A DNA stretch of 64,000 nt from Penium margaritaceum. Lineage: Eukaryota; Streptophyta; Zygnematophyceae; Desmidiales; Peniaceae. Below the pieces are notes generated by a model, which did not search any database, was not told where the DNA came from, and was given only the letters and a program-made list of their open reading frames with translations. Location: NCBI GenBank assembly GCA_023375785.1, contig SZWC01007341.1:22623-86622 (forward strand). The letters are read 5' to 3'. A program made the translations under genes and the position numbers. Below are positions 34,821 to 49,179 of the stretch, piece after piece (the stretch's first letter is position 1; each line of letters opens with the position of its first letter).

Positions 34821-36028
34821 GACAGAGCCGCAGGTACCATCAGCCTGAACCAGACAAAGTACATCGACTCCATCCTCAAACGATACGACATGGCAGATTG
34901 CAAGCCTGCCAGCACACCCATGAGCTCAGAGTGCAAGCTCTCCACCTCCATGTCCCCATCCAACGAAGCGGAGAAAACTGACATGCTGGGCATCCCATAT
35001 CAGTCTGCAGTGGGCAGTCTGATGTATGCCATGGTCGCCACCCGGCCAGATATAGCCCATGCTGTTGGGCAGGTGAGCCGGTTTGTGGCCAATCCTGGTC
35101 CACTACACTGGCAGGCTGTGAAGCGCATCATGCGCTACCTTAAGGGGACGCGACACGTGGGACTCCAGTTTGGAGGCATCGCTGGATCCGCGTCACTCCG
35201 TCTCATGTGCTACACCGACGCTGACTGGGGAGGCAATATCGACGACAGAAAATCCACNCAGAGCCGCAGGTACCATCAGCCTGAACCAGACAAAGTACAT
35301 CGACTCCATCCTCAAACGATACGACATGGCAGATTGCAAGCCTGCCAGCACACCCATGAGCTCAGAGTGCAAGCTCTCCACCTCCATGTCCCCATCCAAC
35401 GAAGCGGAGAAAACTGACATGCTGGGCATCCCATATCAGTCTGCAGTGGGCAGTCTGATGTATGCCATGGTCGCCACCCGGCCAGATATAGCCCATGCTG
35501 TTGGGCAGGTGAGCCGGTTTGTGGCCAATCCTGGTCCACTACACTGGCAGGCTGTGAAGCGCATCATGCGCTACCTTAAGGGGACGCGACACGTGGGACT
35601 CCAGTTTGGAGGCATCGCTGGATCCGCGTCACTCCGTCTCATGTGCTACACCGACGCTGACTGGGGAGGCAATATCGACGACAGAAAATCCACCTCCGGC
35701 TTTGTGTGTATGCTAAATGGAGGTGCTGTCAGTTGGGCGAGTCGCAAGCAGGATTGTGTCTCTCTGTCAACAGCTGAAGCTGAGTACATTGCATTGGCTG
35801 AGGTGTGTAAAGAGGTATAGTGGCTTTGCAGCTTGCTCTCTGAGATGAAGGCACCACAGGCAATGACAACAATCATCAAGATTGACAACATGAGCGCGAT
35901 TGACATGTCCAAGAACCCAGTTCTGTCAGGGCACACAAAGCACATCAAGATCCGCTACCACTATGCTCGGGACTTGGTCTACAAGCAAACAGTGGAGCTG
36001 GAGTATGTCGGCACGAAGCTGAACTAGG
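34821..36028 (+). pseudogene. pol: Copia 2 pol part: RNase H (with a duplicated stretch)
   Basis: The plus-strand translation shows YQSAVGSLMYAMVATRPDI, LHWQAVKRIMRYLKGTRHVG, CYTDADWGGNIDDRKSTSGF, LSTAEAEYIALAEVCKEV and KHIKIRYHYARDLV, all copia RNase H signatures. A 435-bp stretch occurs before and after the single N at 35,258 (34,823-35,257 and 35,259-35,693), as in an unmerged contig overlap. Fossil part. Confidence 0.9.
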
Positions 36029-36139
36029 CTGACATGCTTACAAAGCCATTGGACAAGGATCTCCACCAGGCGGGCAGGCAAGGTATCGGCATGGTCAACG
36101 CAAGTGATGAAGAATGATGATGGAAACTGACGCAAGGTG

Positions 36140-36152
36140 CAAGGGAGAGATT
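36140..36152 (+). promoter_or_regulatory. Copia 2 polypurine tract
   Basis: AAGGGAGAGATTT directly precedes the right LTR. Position and composition fit the plus-strand priming site. Confidence 0.75.
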
Positions 36153-36759
36153 TGTTGAATATGTTTGCCCCTTGTTCAGTCTTGTACGACGGATCAGGAA
36201 TGCTCTGCCCCTTGTGGAGGTATGACCCCTGGATTTGTTGTAGGGTGACTCAACTATGCTCTGTCTCATGTGAGATATGACCTGTGAGTACACCATGTNT
36301 CATGAGCTCGATCCTGGCTCCATGCACATCTTGGTTGTTTTAGAAGCTTCCAAGAAAGAAAGTCCATTGCTTCTGGGAAGCAACACGGCTGATCAGTCAC
36401 CTTGGCACAAGGATGCTTATGTGTCAAGCCCACAGCGCAAGTCTCTTGGTGATGTGGCAGGGTCAAGCCACTTCTTAGGAATGTGCTTTTGAGTTCTAGG
36501 ACTGGAAAGACAGCTATAAAAGGACTTGTCTTGCATGCTGATCAATCAACCCTTGCTTGATGCTCTCTTGCGTATTGACGACTTGAGCTCTTCTTGAGAT
36601 GTAATGCTAAGGCGTTAGTACTCTTGAAGGTGAAGTGTATGCCTGATTAAGTTTGGGGTGCATGACACATACCTGCAAAGGAAGAAGGTGTAAAAACCTT
36701 TGTGAGCTTTTTTGGTTTCGCGGCTTCTCTGCCAGAGGTGGTTAGCTCAGTAGCTACCA
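36153..36759 (+). repeat. Copia 2 right (3') LTR
   Basis: TGTTGAATATG to GTAGCTACCA, 607 bp as given. A single N at 36,299 replaces about 50 bp present in the left LTR. A TATA box (TATAAAAG) lies at 36,515. The array resumes at CTAAAGCGTCAC. Confidence 0.93.
36515..36522 (+). promoter_or_regulatory. TATA box in Copia 2 3' LTR
   Basis: TATAAAAG in the same LTR position as at 30,317. Confidence 0.65.
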
Positions 36760-39700
36760 CTAAAGCGTCACACTTTGGCACTATAGCTTCATACTTTAGC
36801 ACTAGAGCATCACACTTTGGCACTAGAACATTACACTTCAGAACTAGAGCTTCACACTTGGGCACTAGAGCGTCACACTTTGGCACTAGAGCATCACATA
36901 TTTGCACTAGAGTTTCACACTTTGGCACTAGAGCATCACACCTTGGCACTACAAAATCCCCATTTGGCACTAGAGCGTCACACTTTGGCACTAGAGCATA
37001 ACACTTTGGCACTAGAGCGCCACACTTTGGCACTAGAGCTTCACACTTTGGCACTAGAGCGTCACACTTTGGCACTAGAGCTTCACATTTTGGAACTAGA
37101 ACGTGACACTTTGGCACAAGAGCATTACACTTTGGCACTAGAGCCTCACACAATTGCATTAGAAATTCAAACATTGCCACTAGAGCGTCACACATTGGAA
37201 CTAGAGCTTCACACTTTGGCACTAGAGCTAAACACTTTGGCACTAGAGCGTCACACTTTGGCACTCGGGCGTCAGACTTTGGCACAAGAGCGTCGAACTT
37301 TGGCACTAGAGCGTCAAACTTCGGCACTAAAGTGTCACAATTTGGCACGAGAGCGTCACACATTGGCACTAGAGCTTCATGCTTTGGCATTAGAGCATCA
37401 CACTTTGGTACTAGAGCGTCCCACTTTGGCACTAGAGCATCACACTTTGGCACTAGAGCATCACACTTTGGTTCTAGAGCGTCATACTTTGGCACAAGAG
37501 CGTTACACTTTGGCACTAGAGCGTCACACTTTACCACTAGAGCGTCACACTTTGGCACTAGAGCTTTACACTTTGGCACTAGAGCGTCACACTCTGGCAC
37601 TAGAGCTTCACAGTTTGGCACTAGAGCATCATACTTTGGCACTAGTGCGTCACACTTTGGCAGTAAAGCGCCACACTTTGGCACTTGAGTGTCATACTTT
37701 GGCATAAGAGCGTCACACTTTGGCACTAGAGTGTCACACTTTGGCACTAGAGCTTCACACTTTGGCACTAGAGCGTCACACTTTGGTAGAAAGCTTCACA
37801 ATTTTGCACTTGAGTGTCCCACTTTGGCACTAGAGCTTCACACCTCGGCACTAGACCGTCATGCTTTGGAACTAGAGCGTCACCCTTTGGCACTAGTGTG
37901 TCACAGTTTGGCACTAGAGCTTCACACTTTGGTACTAGAGCATCCCACGTTGGCACTGGAGTGTCACACTTTGGCAGTAGAGCATCCCACTTTGGCACTA
38001 GAGCTTCACACTTTGACACAAGATCGTCACACTTTGGCACAAGAGCAACACACTTTGGCACTACAGCATCACACTTTGGCACTCTTTGCCACTAAACCGT
38101 CAAACGTTGGCACGAAAGCGTCATGCTTTGGAACTAGAGCTTCACACTTTAGCACTAGAGAGTCACACTTTGGCACTAGAGCGTCACGCTTTGGCACTAG
38201 AGCTTCACACTTTTCCACTAGAGCATCACACTTTGGAACTAGAACGTCACACTTTGGAACTAGAGCTTCACACTTTGGTACTAGAGTGTCCTCTCTGGCA
38301 CTAGAGCATCACACATTCACACTAGAGCTTCACACTTTGGCACAAGTGCATCACACATTCCCACTAGAACATCCCACATTGGCACTAGAGCGTCAAACTT
38401 TAACACAAGAGCATCACACTTTGGCACTAGAGCGCCACATTTTGGCACTAGAGCTTCACACTTTGGCATTAAAGCGTCATTCTTTGGCACTAGAGCTTCA
38501 CATTTGGCACTAGAGCATCACACTTTGGCACTAGACCGTCCCACTTTGGCACAAGAGCGTCACACTTTGGCGCTAGAGCGTCACACTTTGGCACTAGAGC
38601 GTCACACTTTGGCACTACAGTGTCACACTTTGGCAGTAGAGCGTCACACTTTGGCACTAAAGTATCACACTTTGGCACTAGAGCGTCACATTTTGGCACC
38701 AGAGTTTCGAACGTTCGCACTAGAGCGTCACACTTTGGCACTAGGGCATCACACGTTCGCACTAGAGCATCACACTTTGGCACTAGAGCTTCACACTTTG
38801 GCACTAGAGAGTCACACTTTTGCACCAAGGATCCACACTTTGGCACTAGAGCGTCATGCGTTGGCGCTAGAGCGCCACACTTTGGCACTAGAGGGTCATA
38901 CTTTGGCACTAAAGCTTCACACTTTGGCACTAGAGCATCACACTTGGGCATTAGAGATTCACACTTTGGCACTAGAGCGTCACACTTTGGCTTTAGAGCT
39001 GCATACTTTGGCACTAGAGTGTCATAGTTTGGTGCTAGAGCGTCACACTTTGGCATTAGAGAATCACACTTTGGCACTAGAGCTTCACACTTTGGCACTA
39101 GAGCATCACACTTAGGCACTAGAGCGTCACACTTTGGCACTAAAGCGTCATACTTTGGCCCAAGATCTTCCCACTTTGGCACTAGAGCTCCACGCTTTGG
39201 CACTAAATTGTGACACGTTGGCACTAGAGCATCACACTTTGGTTGTAGAGCGTCACACTTTGGCACTAGAGAATCACACTCTGGTACACGATCGTCATAC
39301 TTTGGCTCTAGAGTGTCACATATTGGCACTAGAGTGACACACTTTGGCACTAAAGCGTCACACTTTGGCACTAGAGCGTCACACTCTGGCACTAGAGCAT
39401 CACACTTCAGCACTAGAGCCTCACACTTTGGCACTAGAGCTTCACAGTTTCGCACTATAGAATCACATTTTGGATCTAGAGCATCACACTCTGGAACTAG
39501 AGCTTCACACTTTGGCACGAGTGTCACAATTTGGCACGAGAGCATCAAACGTTGGCACTAGAACTTCACACATTGGCACTAGAGCATCACACTTTGGCAC
39601 TAGAGCATCCCATATTGGCACTAGAGCGTCACACTTTGGCATTAGAGCATCACAGTTTGGCACTAGAGCGCCACACTTTGGCATTAGAGCTTCACACTTT

Positions 39701-40869
39701 GGAACTAGAGCGTCACACTTTGGTACTAGAGCTTCACATTTTGGCACTGGAGCGTCACATATTGGCACTAGAGCGTCACACTTTGGCACTAGAGCCTCAC
39801 ACTTTAGCATCAGAGCTTCACACTTTTCCACTAGAGTGTCACACTTTGGCACTAGAGCGTCACACTTTGGCACCAGAGTGTCACACTTTGGCACTAGCAC
39901 GTCACACTTTGGCACAAGAGCATCACACTTTTGCACTAGAGAGTCACACTTTCGCACTAGAGCTTCATACTTTGGCACTAGAGCGTCACACTTTGGCCCA
40001 AGAGCGTCACAATTTGTATTAGAGTGTCATACTTTGGCACTAAAGTGTCACACTTTAGCACTAGAGCCTCACATTTTGGCACTAGAGCATCACACTTTTG
40101 GCACTAGAGCTCCACACTTTAGCCCTAGAGCGTCACACTTTGGCACTAGAACATCACACTTTAGAATCAGAGCTTCAAATGTTGGCACTTGAGCGTTACA
40201 CTTTGGCACTCCACCGTCACACTTTGGCACTAGAGCGTCACACTTTGGCACTAGAGCCTCATACTTTAGCACTAGAGCTTCACACTTTGCCACTAGAGCA
40301 TCACACTTTGGCAGTAGAGCGTCACACTTTGGCACTAGAGCCTTATACTTTGGCACTAGAGCGTCACACTTTGGCACTAGAGCGTCACAGTTTGGCTCTA
40401 GAGCGTAACACGTTGGCACTAGAGCTCCACACTTGGGCACTAGGGTGTCATACTTTGGCGCTAGAGCGTCACGCTTTGGCACAAGAGCGTCACACTTTGG
40501 CACTAAAGGGTCACACTTATGCCGTAGAGCCTCATACTTGGGCACTAGAGCTCCGCGTTGGCACTTAAGTGCCACATGTTGGAACTAGAGCATAGCACTT
40601 TGGCACTAGAGCGTCACAATTTGGCACTAAAGCTTCACACTTTGGCACTAGTGTGTCACATTTTGGCACAAGAGCTTCACACTTTTGCACTAGGGCGTCA
40701 CACTTTGGCAATAGAGACTCACCCTTCAGCACTAGAGTGTGGCACTTGAGCACTAGAGCTTCACACTTTGGCACTAGACCGTCACACTTAAGCACTACAG
40801 CATCACCTATTGGCACTAGTGCATCACACTTTGGTACTAGAGCTTCAAACTTTGGTACTAGAGCATCCC

Positions 40870-43800
40870 ACTTTGGCACTGGAGCATCACACTTTGGCAC
40901 TAGAGCGTCACACTTTGGCACTAAAGCATCACACTTTGGCACTATAGCGTCACACTTTGGCACTGGAGCATCGCACTTTGGCACTAGAGCGTCACACTTT
41001 GGCACTAGAGCGTCATACTTTGGCACTAGAACTTCACACTTTGGCACTAGAGTGTCACACTTTGGCACTAGAGCGTCACACTTTTGCACTAGAGCTTCAT
41101 ACTTTGGCACTAGAGCATCACACTTTGGCACTAGAGCATCACATCTTGGCACTAGAGCGTCACACTTTGGCACTAGAGCTTCAAACTTTGGCACTAGAGC
41201 ATCACACTTTGGCACTAGAGCTTCCCACTTTGGTACTAGAGTGTCATACTTTGGCACTAGAGCATCAGACTTTGGCACTAGAGCGCCACACTTTGGCAGA
41301 AGAGCTTCACACTTTGAAACTAGAGCGTCGTACTTCTGCACTACAGCTTTAGAGTTTGACACTAGAGCTACACATTTTGGCACTAGGGAGTCACATTTCG
41401 GCACTAGAGCATCACACTCTTGCACTAGAACATCACACTTTGGCACTAGAGTGTCACATTTTGGCACTAGAGCTTCACACTTTGGCACTAGAGCATCATA
41501 CTTCGGCACGAGAGTGTCCCACTTTGGCACCTTAGTGTCACACTTTGGCACTAGAGCATCACACTTTGGCAATAAAGCATCACACTTTGGAACTAGAGCT
41601 CCACAGTTTGGCACTAAAGCATCATACTTTGGCACTAAAGCGTCATACTTTGGCACTAGAGCGTCACACTTAGGCAGTAGAGTGTCACACTTTTGAACTA
41701 AATTGTCACACTTTGGCCCTAGAGCTTCACACTTGGCACTAGAGCTCCACACTGTGGCACTAAGGCATCACACTTTGGCACTAAAGCATCACACTTTTGC
41801 ACTATAGAGTCACACGTAGGCACTAGAGCATCACGCTTTGGCAATAGAGCATCACACTTTGGCACTAGAGTGTCACACGTTTGCACTAGAGTGCCACACT
41901 TTGGTACTATTGCGACACACTTTGGCACTAGACCGTCACACTTTGGCACTAGAGCTTCACACTTTGGTACTAGAGCGGCACACTTTGGCACCTGAGCTTC
42001 ACAATATGGCACTAGAGTGTTGCACGTTGGTACTGGAGTGTCACACTTTGGCACTAGAGGCTAACACTTTGGCACTAGAGCGTCATGCTTTTGTACTAGA
42101 CCTTCACACGCTGGCACTAGAGCTTCCCACTTTGGCACTAGAACGTCACACGTTGGTACTAGAGCATCACACTTTGGCACTAGGGCGTCACACTTTGGCA
42201 CTAGAGCGTCGCAAATTGACACTAGAGCATCACACTTTGGCACTACAACATCACACTTTGGCAATAGAGCATCACACTTTGGCATTAGAATGTCACACAT
42301 TGGCACTAGAGCTTCACGCTTTGGCATTACAGCTTCACACTTTCGCACTAGAGCATCACACTTTGGCACTAGAGCTTCACAATTTGGCACTGGATCATGA
42401 CACTTTGGTACCAGAATGTCAAACTTTGGCACTAGAGCGTCACATTTTGGCACTAGAGCTTGACACTTTGGCACTAGAACGTCATACTTTAGCACTAGAG
42501 CTCCACAATTCCGTACTAGGGTGTCACACTTTGGCACTAGAGCATCACACTTTGGCACAAGAGCGTCACACTTTAGCACTCGAGCTTCACACTTTGGCAT
42601 TAGAGTGTCAGTTTTTGGTATAGATCATCACACTTTGACACTAGAGCACCACACTTTGGTACTAAAGCATCACACTTCAGCACTAGAGAGTCACACTTTG
42701 GCACTATAGATTCACACTTTAGCACTAGAGCGATACACTTTGGCACTAGAGCGTCATACTTAGGCACTAGAGCGTCACACTTCAGCACTAAAGCATCACA
42801 CTTTGGCCCTAGAGCTTCACACTTAGGCACTAGAGCTCCACACATTGGTTTTAAGGCGTCACACTTTGGCACTAGAGCATGACACTTTGGCACTAGAGGG
42901 TCACATTTAGGCACTAGAGCGTCACACTTTGGCACCACAGCTTCACACTTTGGCACTAGGCATCACACTTTGGCACTAGACCTACACACTTTGGCACTAA
43001 AGCATCACACTTTGGCACTAGAGCTTCACACTTTGGAATAAGAGCATCAAACTTTGGCACCAGAGATTCACACTTTGGCACTACAGCGTCATGCTTTGGC
43101 ACTAGAGCTTCACACGTTGGGACTAGAGCTTCCCACCTTGGCACTAGAACTTCACACTTTGGCACTAGAGAATAACACTTTGACACGAGGGGGTCACACT
43201 TGGGCACTAGAGCGTCGAACTTTGACACTAGAGCGTTACACTTTGGCACTAGAGCATCACACTTTGGCACTAGTTCGTCATACGTTGGCACTAGAATGTC
43301 TGACTTTGGCACTAGAGCTTCACACTTTGGCACTAGAGCTTCACACTTTGGCACTAGAGCAAAACACTTTGGCACTAGAGCTTCACACTTTGGCATTAGA
43401 GCGTCATTCTTTGGTACTAGAGCATCAAAATTTGGCACTAGAGCCTCACACTTTGGCACGAGAGCTTCACATTTTGGCACTAGAGCATCACACTTTGGCA
43501 CTAGAGCTTCAGACTTTGGCATTGGAGCGTCACTTTTTGGTGTAGAGCGTCACACTCTGGCATTATAGCGTCACACTTTGGCACAAGAGCGTCACACTTT
43601 GGCACTAGAGCGTCACACTTTGGCACTAGAGATTCACACATCGGCACTAGAGTGTAACACCTTGGCACTAGAGCTCCATACTTTGGTACTAGAGCATAAC
43701 ACTTTGACACTAAAGCGCCACACTTTGGCACAAGAGTATCACTCTTTGGCACTCGAGCGTCACACTTCGGCACTAGAGCTTCACATTTTGGCACGAAAGT

Positions 43801-45310
43801 GTCACACTTTGGCACTAGAGCGTCACACATTGGCACTAGAGCATCACACTGTGGCTCTAGAGCTTCACACTTTGCCACTAGAGCGTCACACTTTGGCGCT
43901 AGAGCTTCACACTTTGGCACTAGAATGTCCCACTTTGGCCCTAGAGATTCACACTTCTGCACTAGACCATCATACGTTGGCACTAGAGCGTCACCCTTTG
44001 GCACTAGTGCATCACACTTTGGCACTAGAGCTTCACACTTTGGCACTAGAGCGACATACTCTGGCACTAGAGTGTCGCACTTTGGTACTAGAGCTTCACA
44101 CTTTGGCACAAGAGCATCATTCGTTCGCACTAGAGCATCAAACTTTGGCACTAGAGCGTCACAATTTGGCACGAGAGCTTTACACTTAGGCATTAAAGCG
44201 TCACACTTAGGCACTACAGTGTCACACTTTGGCACTAGAGCTTCACACTTTGGCACTATAACGTCACTTTTTGATATAGAGCGTCACACTTTGGCACTAC
44301 AGCGTCACACTTTGGCACTAGAGTGTCACACTTTGGCACTAGAGCGTTCCACTTTGGCACTAGAGCTTCACACTTTGGCACTAGAGCGTCACACTTTTGT
44401 ACTAGAGCTACATACTTCGGCACTAGAGCATAACACTTTTGCTTTAGTGCATCACACTTTGGCACTAGAGTGTCACTCTTTGGCACTAGAGCGTCACACT
44501 TTGGAACTGAGCTTCACACTTTGGCACTAGAGCGTCACACTTTGGCACTAGAACGTCACACTTTGGCACAAGAGCGTCACACTTTGGCACTAGAGCGTCA
44601 CACTTTGGCACTAGAGCTTCACATTTTGGCAGTAGAGCGTCACACTTTGGCACAAGAGTGTCCCACTTTGGCACTAGAGCTTCACACTTTGGCACTAGAT
44701 TGTCACACGTTGGCACTAGAGCGTAACCCTTTGGCACTAGTGCGCCACACATTGGCACAAGAGCTTCACGCTTTGGTACTAGAGTTTCCCACTTTGGCAC
44801 TAGAGCGTCACACTTTGGCACTAGAGCATCACAATTTGGCTCTAGAGCACCACACTTCAGCACTAGAGCTTCTTATATTTGTACTAGAGCATCACACTTT
44901 GGCAGTAGAGCGTCACACTTGAACACTAGAGCATCACACTTTGGCACTAGAGCTTCACACTTTGGCACTAGAGCGTCACACTTTGACACTTCTGCTTCAG
45001 AATTTGGCACTAGAGCTACACACTTTTGCACTAGGGCGTCACACTTTGGCACTTGATATTCACACTTTGGCACTAGAGAGTCACACTTTGGCACTAAAGC
45101 GTTACAATTTTGTACTAGATCATCACACCTTGGCACTAGAACGTCACACTAAAGCACTAGAGCTTCACACTTCGGCACTAGAGCATCATACATGGGCCCA
45201 AGAGCGTCCCACTCTGGCACTAGAGCGTCAAAGTTGGGCACTAGAGAGTCATACGTTCGCACTAGAGTGTCACACTTTCCCATTAGAGCATCACACTTTG
45301 GCACTAGAGT
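40870..45310 (-). repeat. Direct segmental duplication, copy 1 (partner 49,180-53,260)
   Basis: Landmark units occur in the same order 8.4 kb downstream: GTTTTTGGTA at 42,611 and 51,025, TTTTTGGTGT at 43,534 and 51,949, ACACTAAAGC at 45,146 and 53,101, and CATACATGGGCCCAAGAG in both. The offset falls from about 8,415 to 7,955 bp along the copy, a net difference of about 460 bp. Confidence 0.9.
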
Positions 45311-45349
45311 GTCACACTTTGGCACTAGAACATCACAGTTTGGCTCTAG

Positions 45350-48300
45350 AGCGTCCCACTTTGGCAGTAGAGCGTCCCACTTTGGCACTAGAGCATCATT
45401 CTTTGGCAATAGAGCGTCCCACTTTGGCACTACAGCATCACACATTGGCAATAGAACGTCCCACTTTGGCAGTAGAGCGTCAGAATTGGGCACCTGAGTT
45501 TCACACTTTGGCACTAGGGCATCACAGTTTGGCACTATAGCGTCACAATTTGGCACTAGAGTGTCATACTCTGGCACTAGAGTATCACACTTCCGAACTA
45601 GAGAATCACACTTTGGCACTAGACCTTCACAATTTGGCACTGGAGCGTCACACTTTTGCACTAGAGCTCCATTGTTTGGCACTAGAGCGTCAATCTTGGG
45701 CACTAGAGCGTCACACTTTGGCACTAGAGTGTCACACTTTGGCATTAGAGCTTCACACTTTGGCACTAGAGCGTCACACTTCGGCACTTAATTGTCAACC
45801 TTTGGCCCTAGAGCTTCACACTTTGGCACTAGAACTCCAGACTTCATTACAAAGGCGTCACACTTTGGCAAAAGAACATCACACTTTGGCACTAGAGCGT
45901 CACACTTTGGCACTAGAGCGTCACACTCTGGCACTGGAGCATCACACTTTGGCACTAGAGCATCACACTTTGGCACTGTGGCATCACACTTTGGCACTAG
46001 AATGTCACTATTTCGAACTAGAACGACACACGTTGGAAATAGAGCATCACACATTGGCACTAGAGCTTCAAACTTTGGCACTAGAGCGTCATTCTTTCGA
46101 ACTAGAGCATCAAACATTGACACTAGAGCATCACACTTTGGCACTAGAGAGTCACAAATTAGCACTAGAGCTTCATCATTCCGCACTAGAGCGTCACACT
46201 TTGGCACTAAAGGGTCATACTTTGGCACTAAAGCATCGCGGTTCGGCACTAGAGCTTCAAATTTCGGCACTAGAGCGTCATTGTCTGGTACTAGAGCGTC
46301 ACACATTGGCACTAATGCGTCACACTTTGGCACTAGAACGTCACATTTTAGCACTAGAGCTTCACACTTCGGCACTAGAGCGTCACGTTTTGGTATAGAG
46401 CGTCACACTTTAGCACTAGAGTGTCACATGTTGGCACTAGAGCATCACACTTTGGCACTAGAGCATCATACTTTGGCAGTAGAGCTTCACACTTTGGCAC
46501 TGGAGCTACATACTTAAGCACTAGAGCATAACACTTTGGCACTAGAGCGTCTCGCTTTGGCATTAGAGTGTCACTCTTCGGCACTAGAGCGTCACACTTT
46601 GGCACTAGAGCTTTACACTTTGGCACTACAATGTCACACTTTGGCACTAGATCATCACACTTTGGAACTAGAGCGTTACACTTTGGCACTATAGCGTCAC
46701 ACTTTGGCCCTAGAGATTCACACTTTGGGACTAGAGCGTCACATTTTGGCACTAGAGCTTCACACTTTGGCACTAGAGTGTCACACTTTGGCACTAGAGC
46801 TTCACACATCAGCACTAGCCTGTCACACGTTTGCACTAGAGTGTCAACCTTTGGGACTAGTGTATCACACTTTGGGACTAGAGCTGCACACTTTGGTACT
46901 AGAGCGTTCCACTTTGGCATTAGAGCATAACACTTTGGCAGTAGAGCGTCCCACTTTGGTACTAGAGCATCACACTTTGGAAGTAGAGCATCACACTTTG
47001 GCACTAGATTGCAACACTTCAGTACTAGAGCTTCACACTTTGGTACTAGAACGTCACACTTTGGCACTAAAGCGTCACACTCTGGCGCTAGAGCATCACA
47101 CTTTGGCAATAGAGCTTCACACTTTGGCACAAGAGCGTCACATGCTGGCATTACAACTTCAGACTTTGGCACTAGAGCTACACATTTTGGCACTAGGGCG
47201 TCACACTTTAACACTAGAGCGTCCCACACTGGCACTAGAGCTCAACACTTTGGCACTAGAGCATCACACTTTGGCACTAGAGCTTCACAATTTAGCACTA
47301 GAGGGTCATTCTTTGGCACAAGAGCTCCAACCTTTGGCACTAGAGTGTCACACTTTGGCACTAGAGCGTCACACTTGGGCACTAGAGCTTCAAAATTTGG
47401 CACTAGATCTTCACACTTTGGCACTATTGCGGCACACTTTGGCACAAGAGCATCACACTTTAGTACTAGAGCTTCACACTTTGGCACTAGAGTGTCATGT
47501 TTTGGTATAGAGCGTCACACCTTGGCACTAGAGCGTCACACTTTGGCTCCAGAGTGTCACACTTCGGAACTAGAGCATCATACAATGGCTCTAGAGCATC
47601 ACACTTTGACACTAGAGACTCACACTTTGGCACTAGAGCTTCACACTTCAGCACTTTAGCGTCACACGTTGGCACTAGAGCATCACACATTGGCACTAGA
47701 GCGTCACACTTTGACACTAGAGCCTCACAGTCTGGCACTTGAGCATCACACTTTGCCAACAGAGCTTGACACTTTGGCACTAGGGCGTCCCACTTTGGCA
47801 CTAGAGCGTCACACATTGGCAATAGAGCTTCAGACATTGGCACAAGAGCTTCAAACTTTGGCACTAGAGCATCACACTTTGGCACTAGAGCGTCACACTT
47901 AAGCACTAGAGCGTCACTATTTGGCACTAAAGCATCACTCTTTGGCACAAAAGCGTCACACTTTGGCACTAGAGCGTCACACTTTGGCATTAGAGCATCA
48001 CACTTTGGTACTAGAGCATCACAGTTTGACACTAGAACGTCACACTTTGGCACTAGAGTGTCACACTTTGGCACTAGAGGGTCACACTTAAGCACTAGAG
48101 CATCAGAGTTTCGCACTAGGGCATCACACTTTGGCACTAGGGCGTTACACTTTGGTATAAGAGCTCCACACTTTGGAACTAGAGCTCCACACTTTGGAAC
48201 TAGAGCGTCACATTTTGGCACTAGAGCATCATACTTTGACACTCAAGTGCCACACTTTGGCACTAGAGCGTTACACTTTGGCAATAGAGAGTCACACTTT

Positions 48301-49000
48301 GGCACTAGAGCATCACATTCTGGCACTTATGCGTCACAATTTGGCACTAGAGCGCCACACTTTGGCACTAGAGCTTTTCACTTCGGCACTAGAGCGTCAC
48401 ACTTTGGCACTAGAGTGTCACACTTGGGCACTAGAGTGTCACACGTTGGCACTACAGCTTCACACTTTGGCACTAGAGCATCACACTTTCGTACTAGAGC
48501 TCCACACTTTGGCACTAGAGCATCACACTTTAGCACTAGAGCATCATACTTTGGCACTAGAGCGTCACACTTTGGCACTAGAGCGTCACACTTTGGCACT
48601 AGAGCTTCACACTTTGGACCTAGAGCCTCACACTTTGGCACTAGAGCGTCACACTTTGGCACTAGAGCTCCACCCTTTGGCAGTAGAGCGTCACATTTTG
48701 GTACTAGAGCATCACACTTTGACACTAAAGTGTCTTACCTTGGCACTAGGGCGTCACACTTTGGCACTAGACTGTCACACTCCAGCACTCGAGTGTCACG
48801 CTTTGGCACTAGAGCATCACACTCTGGGACTAGAGCGTAACACTTTGGTACTAGAGCATCACACTTTGGCACTATTCCTTCACACTTTGGCACTAGAGTG
48901 TCATGGTTTGGCACTAGAGCTTCACACTTTTGCAATAGAGCTTCCCACTTTGGCACTAGAGCGTCATGCTTTGGCACTACAGCGTCACACATTGGCACTA
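45350..49000 (-). repeat. Inverted segmental duplication, arm 2 (partner 1,740-5,420)
   Basis: Reverse-complement match in unit order to block A, including TTGCAACACTTCAGTAC ending at 47,025 and GGTATAG units at 46,392 and 47,504. It sits exactly between the two copies of the 4-kb direct duplication (40,870-45,310 and 49,180-53,260). Confidence 0.85.
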
Positions 49001-49179
49001 GGGCGTTACACTTTGGCACTCGAGCATCACACTTTCGCACTACAGCGTCACACTTTAAGACTAGAGCGTCACACTTTGGCACTACAACGTCACACTTTGG
49101 CACTAGAGCGTCAGACTTTGGCAAAAGAGCCTCACACTTTGGCACTAGAGCATCACACTTTGGCACTAGAGCGTCACAC

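Larger units (their letters stand above)
29908..36759 (+). mobile_element. Ty1/copia retrotransposon fossil 2
   Basis: A plus-strand element inserted in the 21-bp array. LTRs start TGTTGAATATG and end GTAGCTACCA. The flanks CTAGA (29,903-29,907) and CTAAA (36,760-36,764) are a near-identical 5-bp target duplication. Parts in order are gag end with zinc knuckle, protease, integrase, RT, RNase H, polypurine tract. The record is incomplete: 795 N plus five single-N joins, with duplicated sequence around three of them. Several coding breaks are present in the given sequence. The two LTR parts are very similar, so it looks younger than Copia 1. It belongs to a different copia lineage from Copia 1, judging by LTR and protein differences. 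Confidence 0.93.

Noticed and set aside
33389-35693. True tandem amplification of the RT region in Copia 2
   Set aside because: Every repeated stretch begins right after a single N, which fits unmerged contig overlaps.
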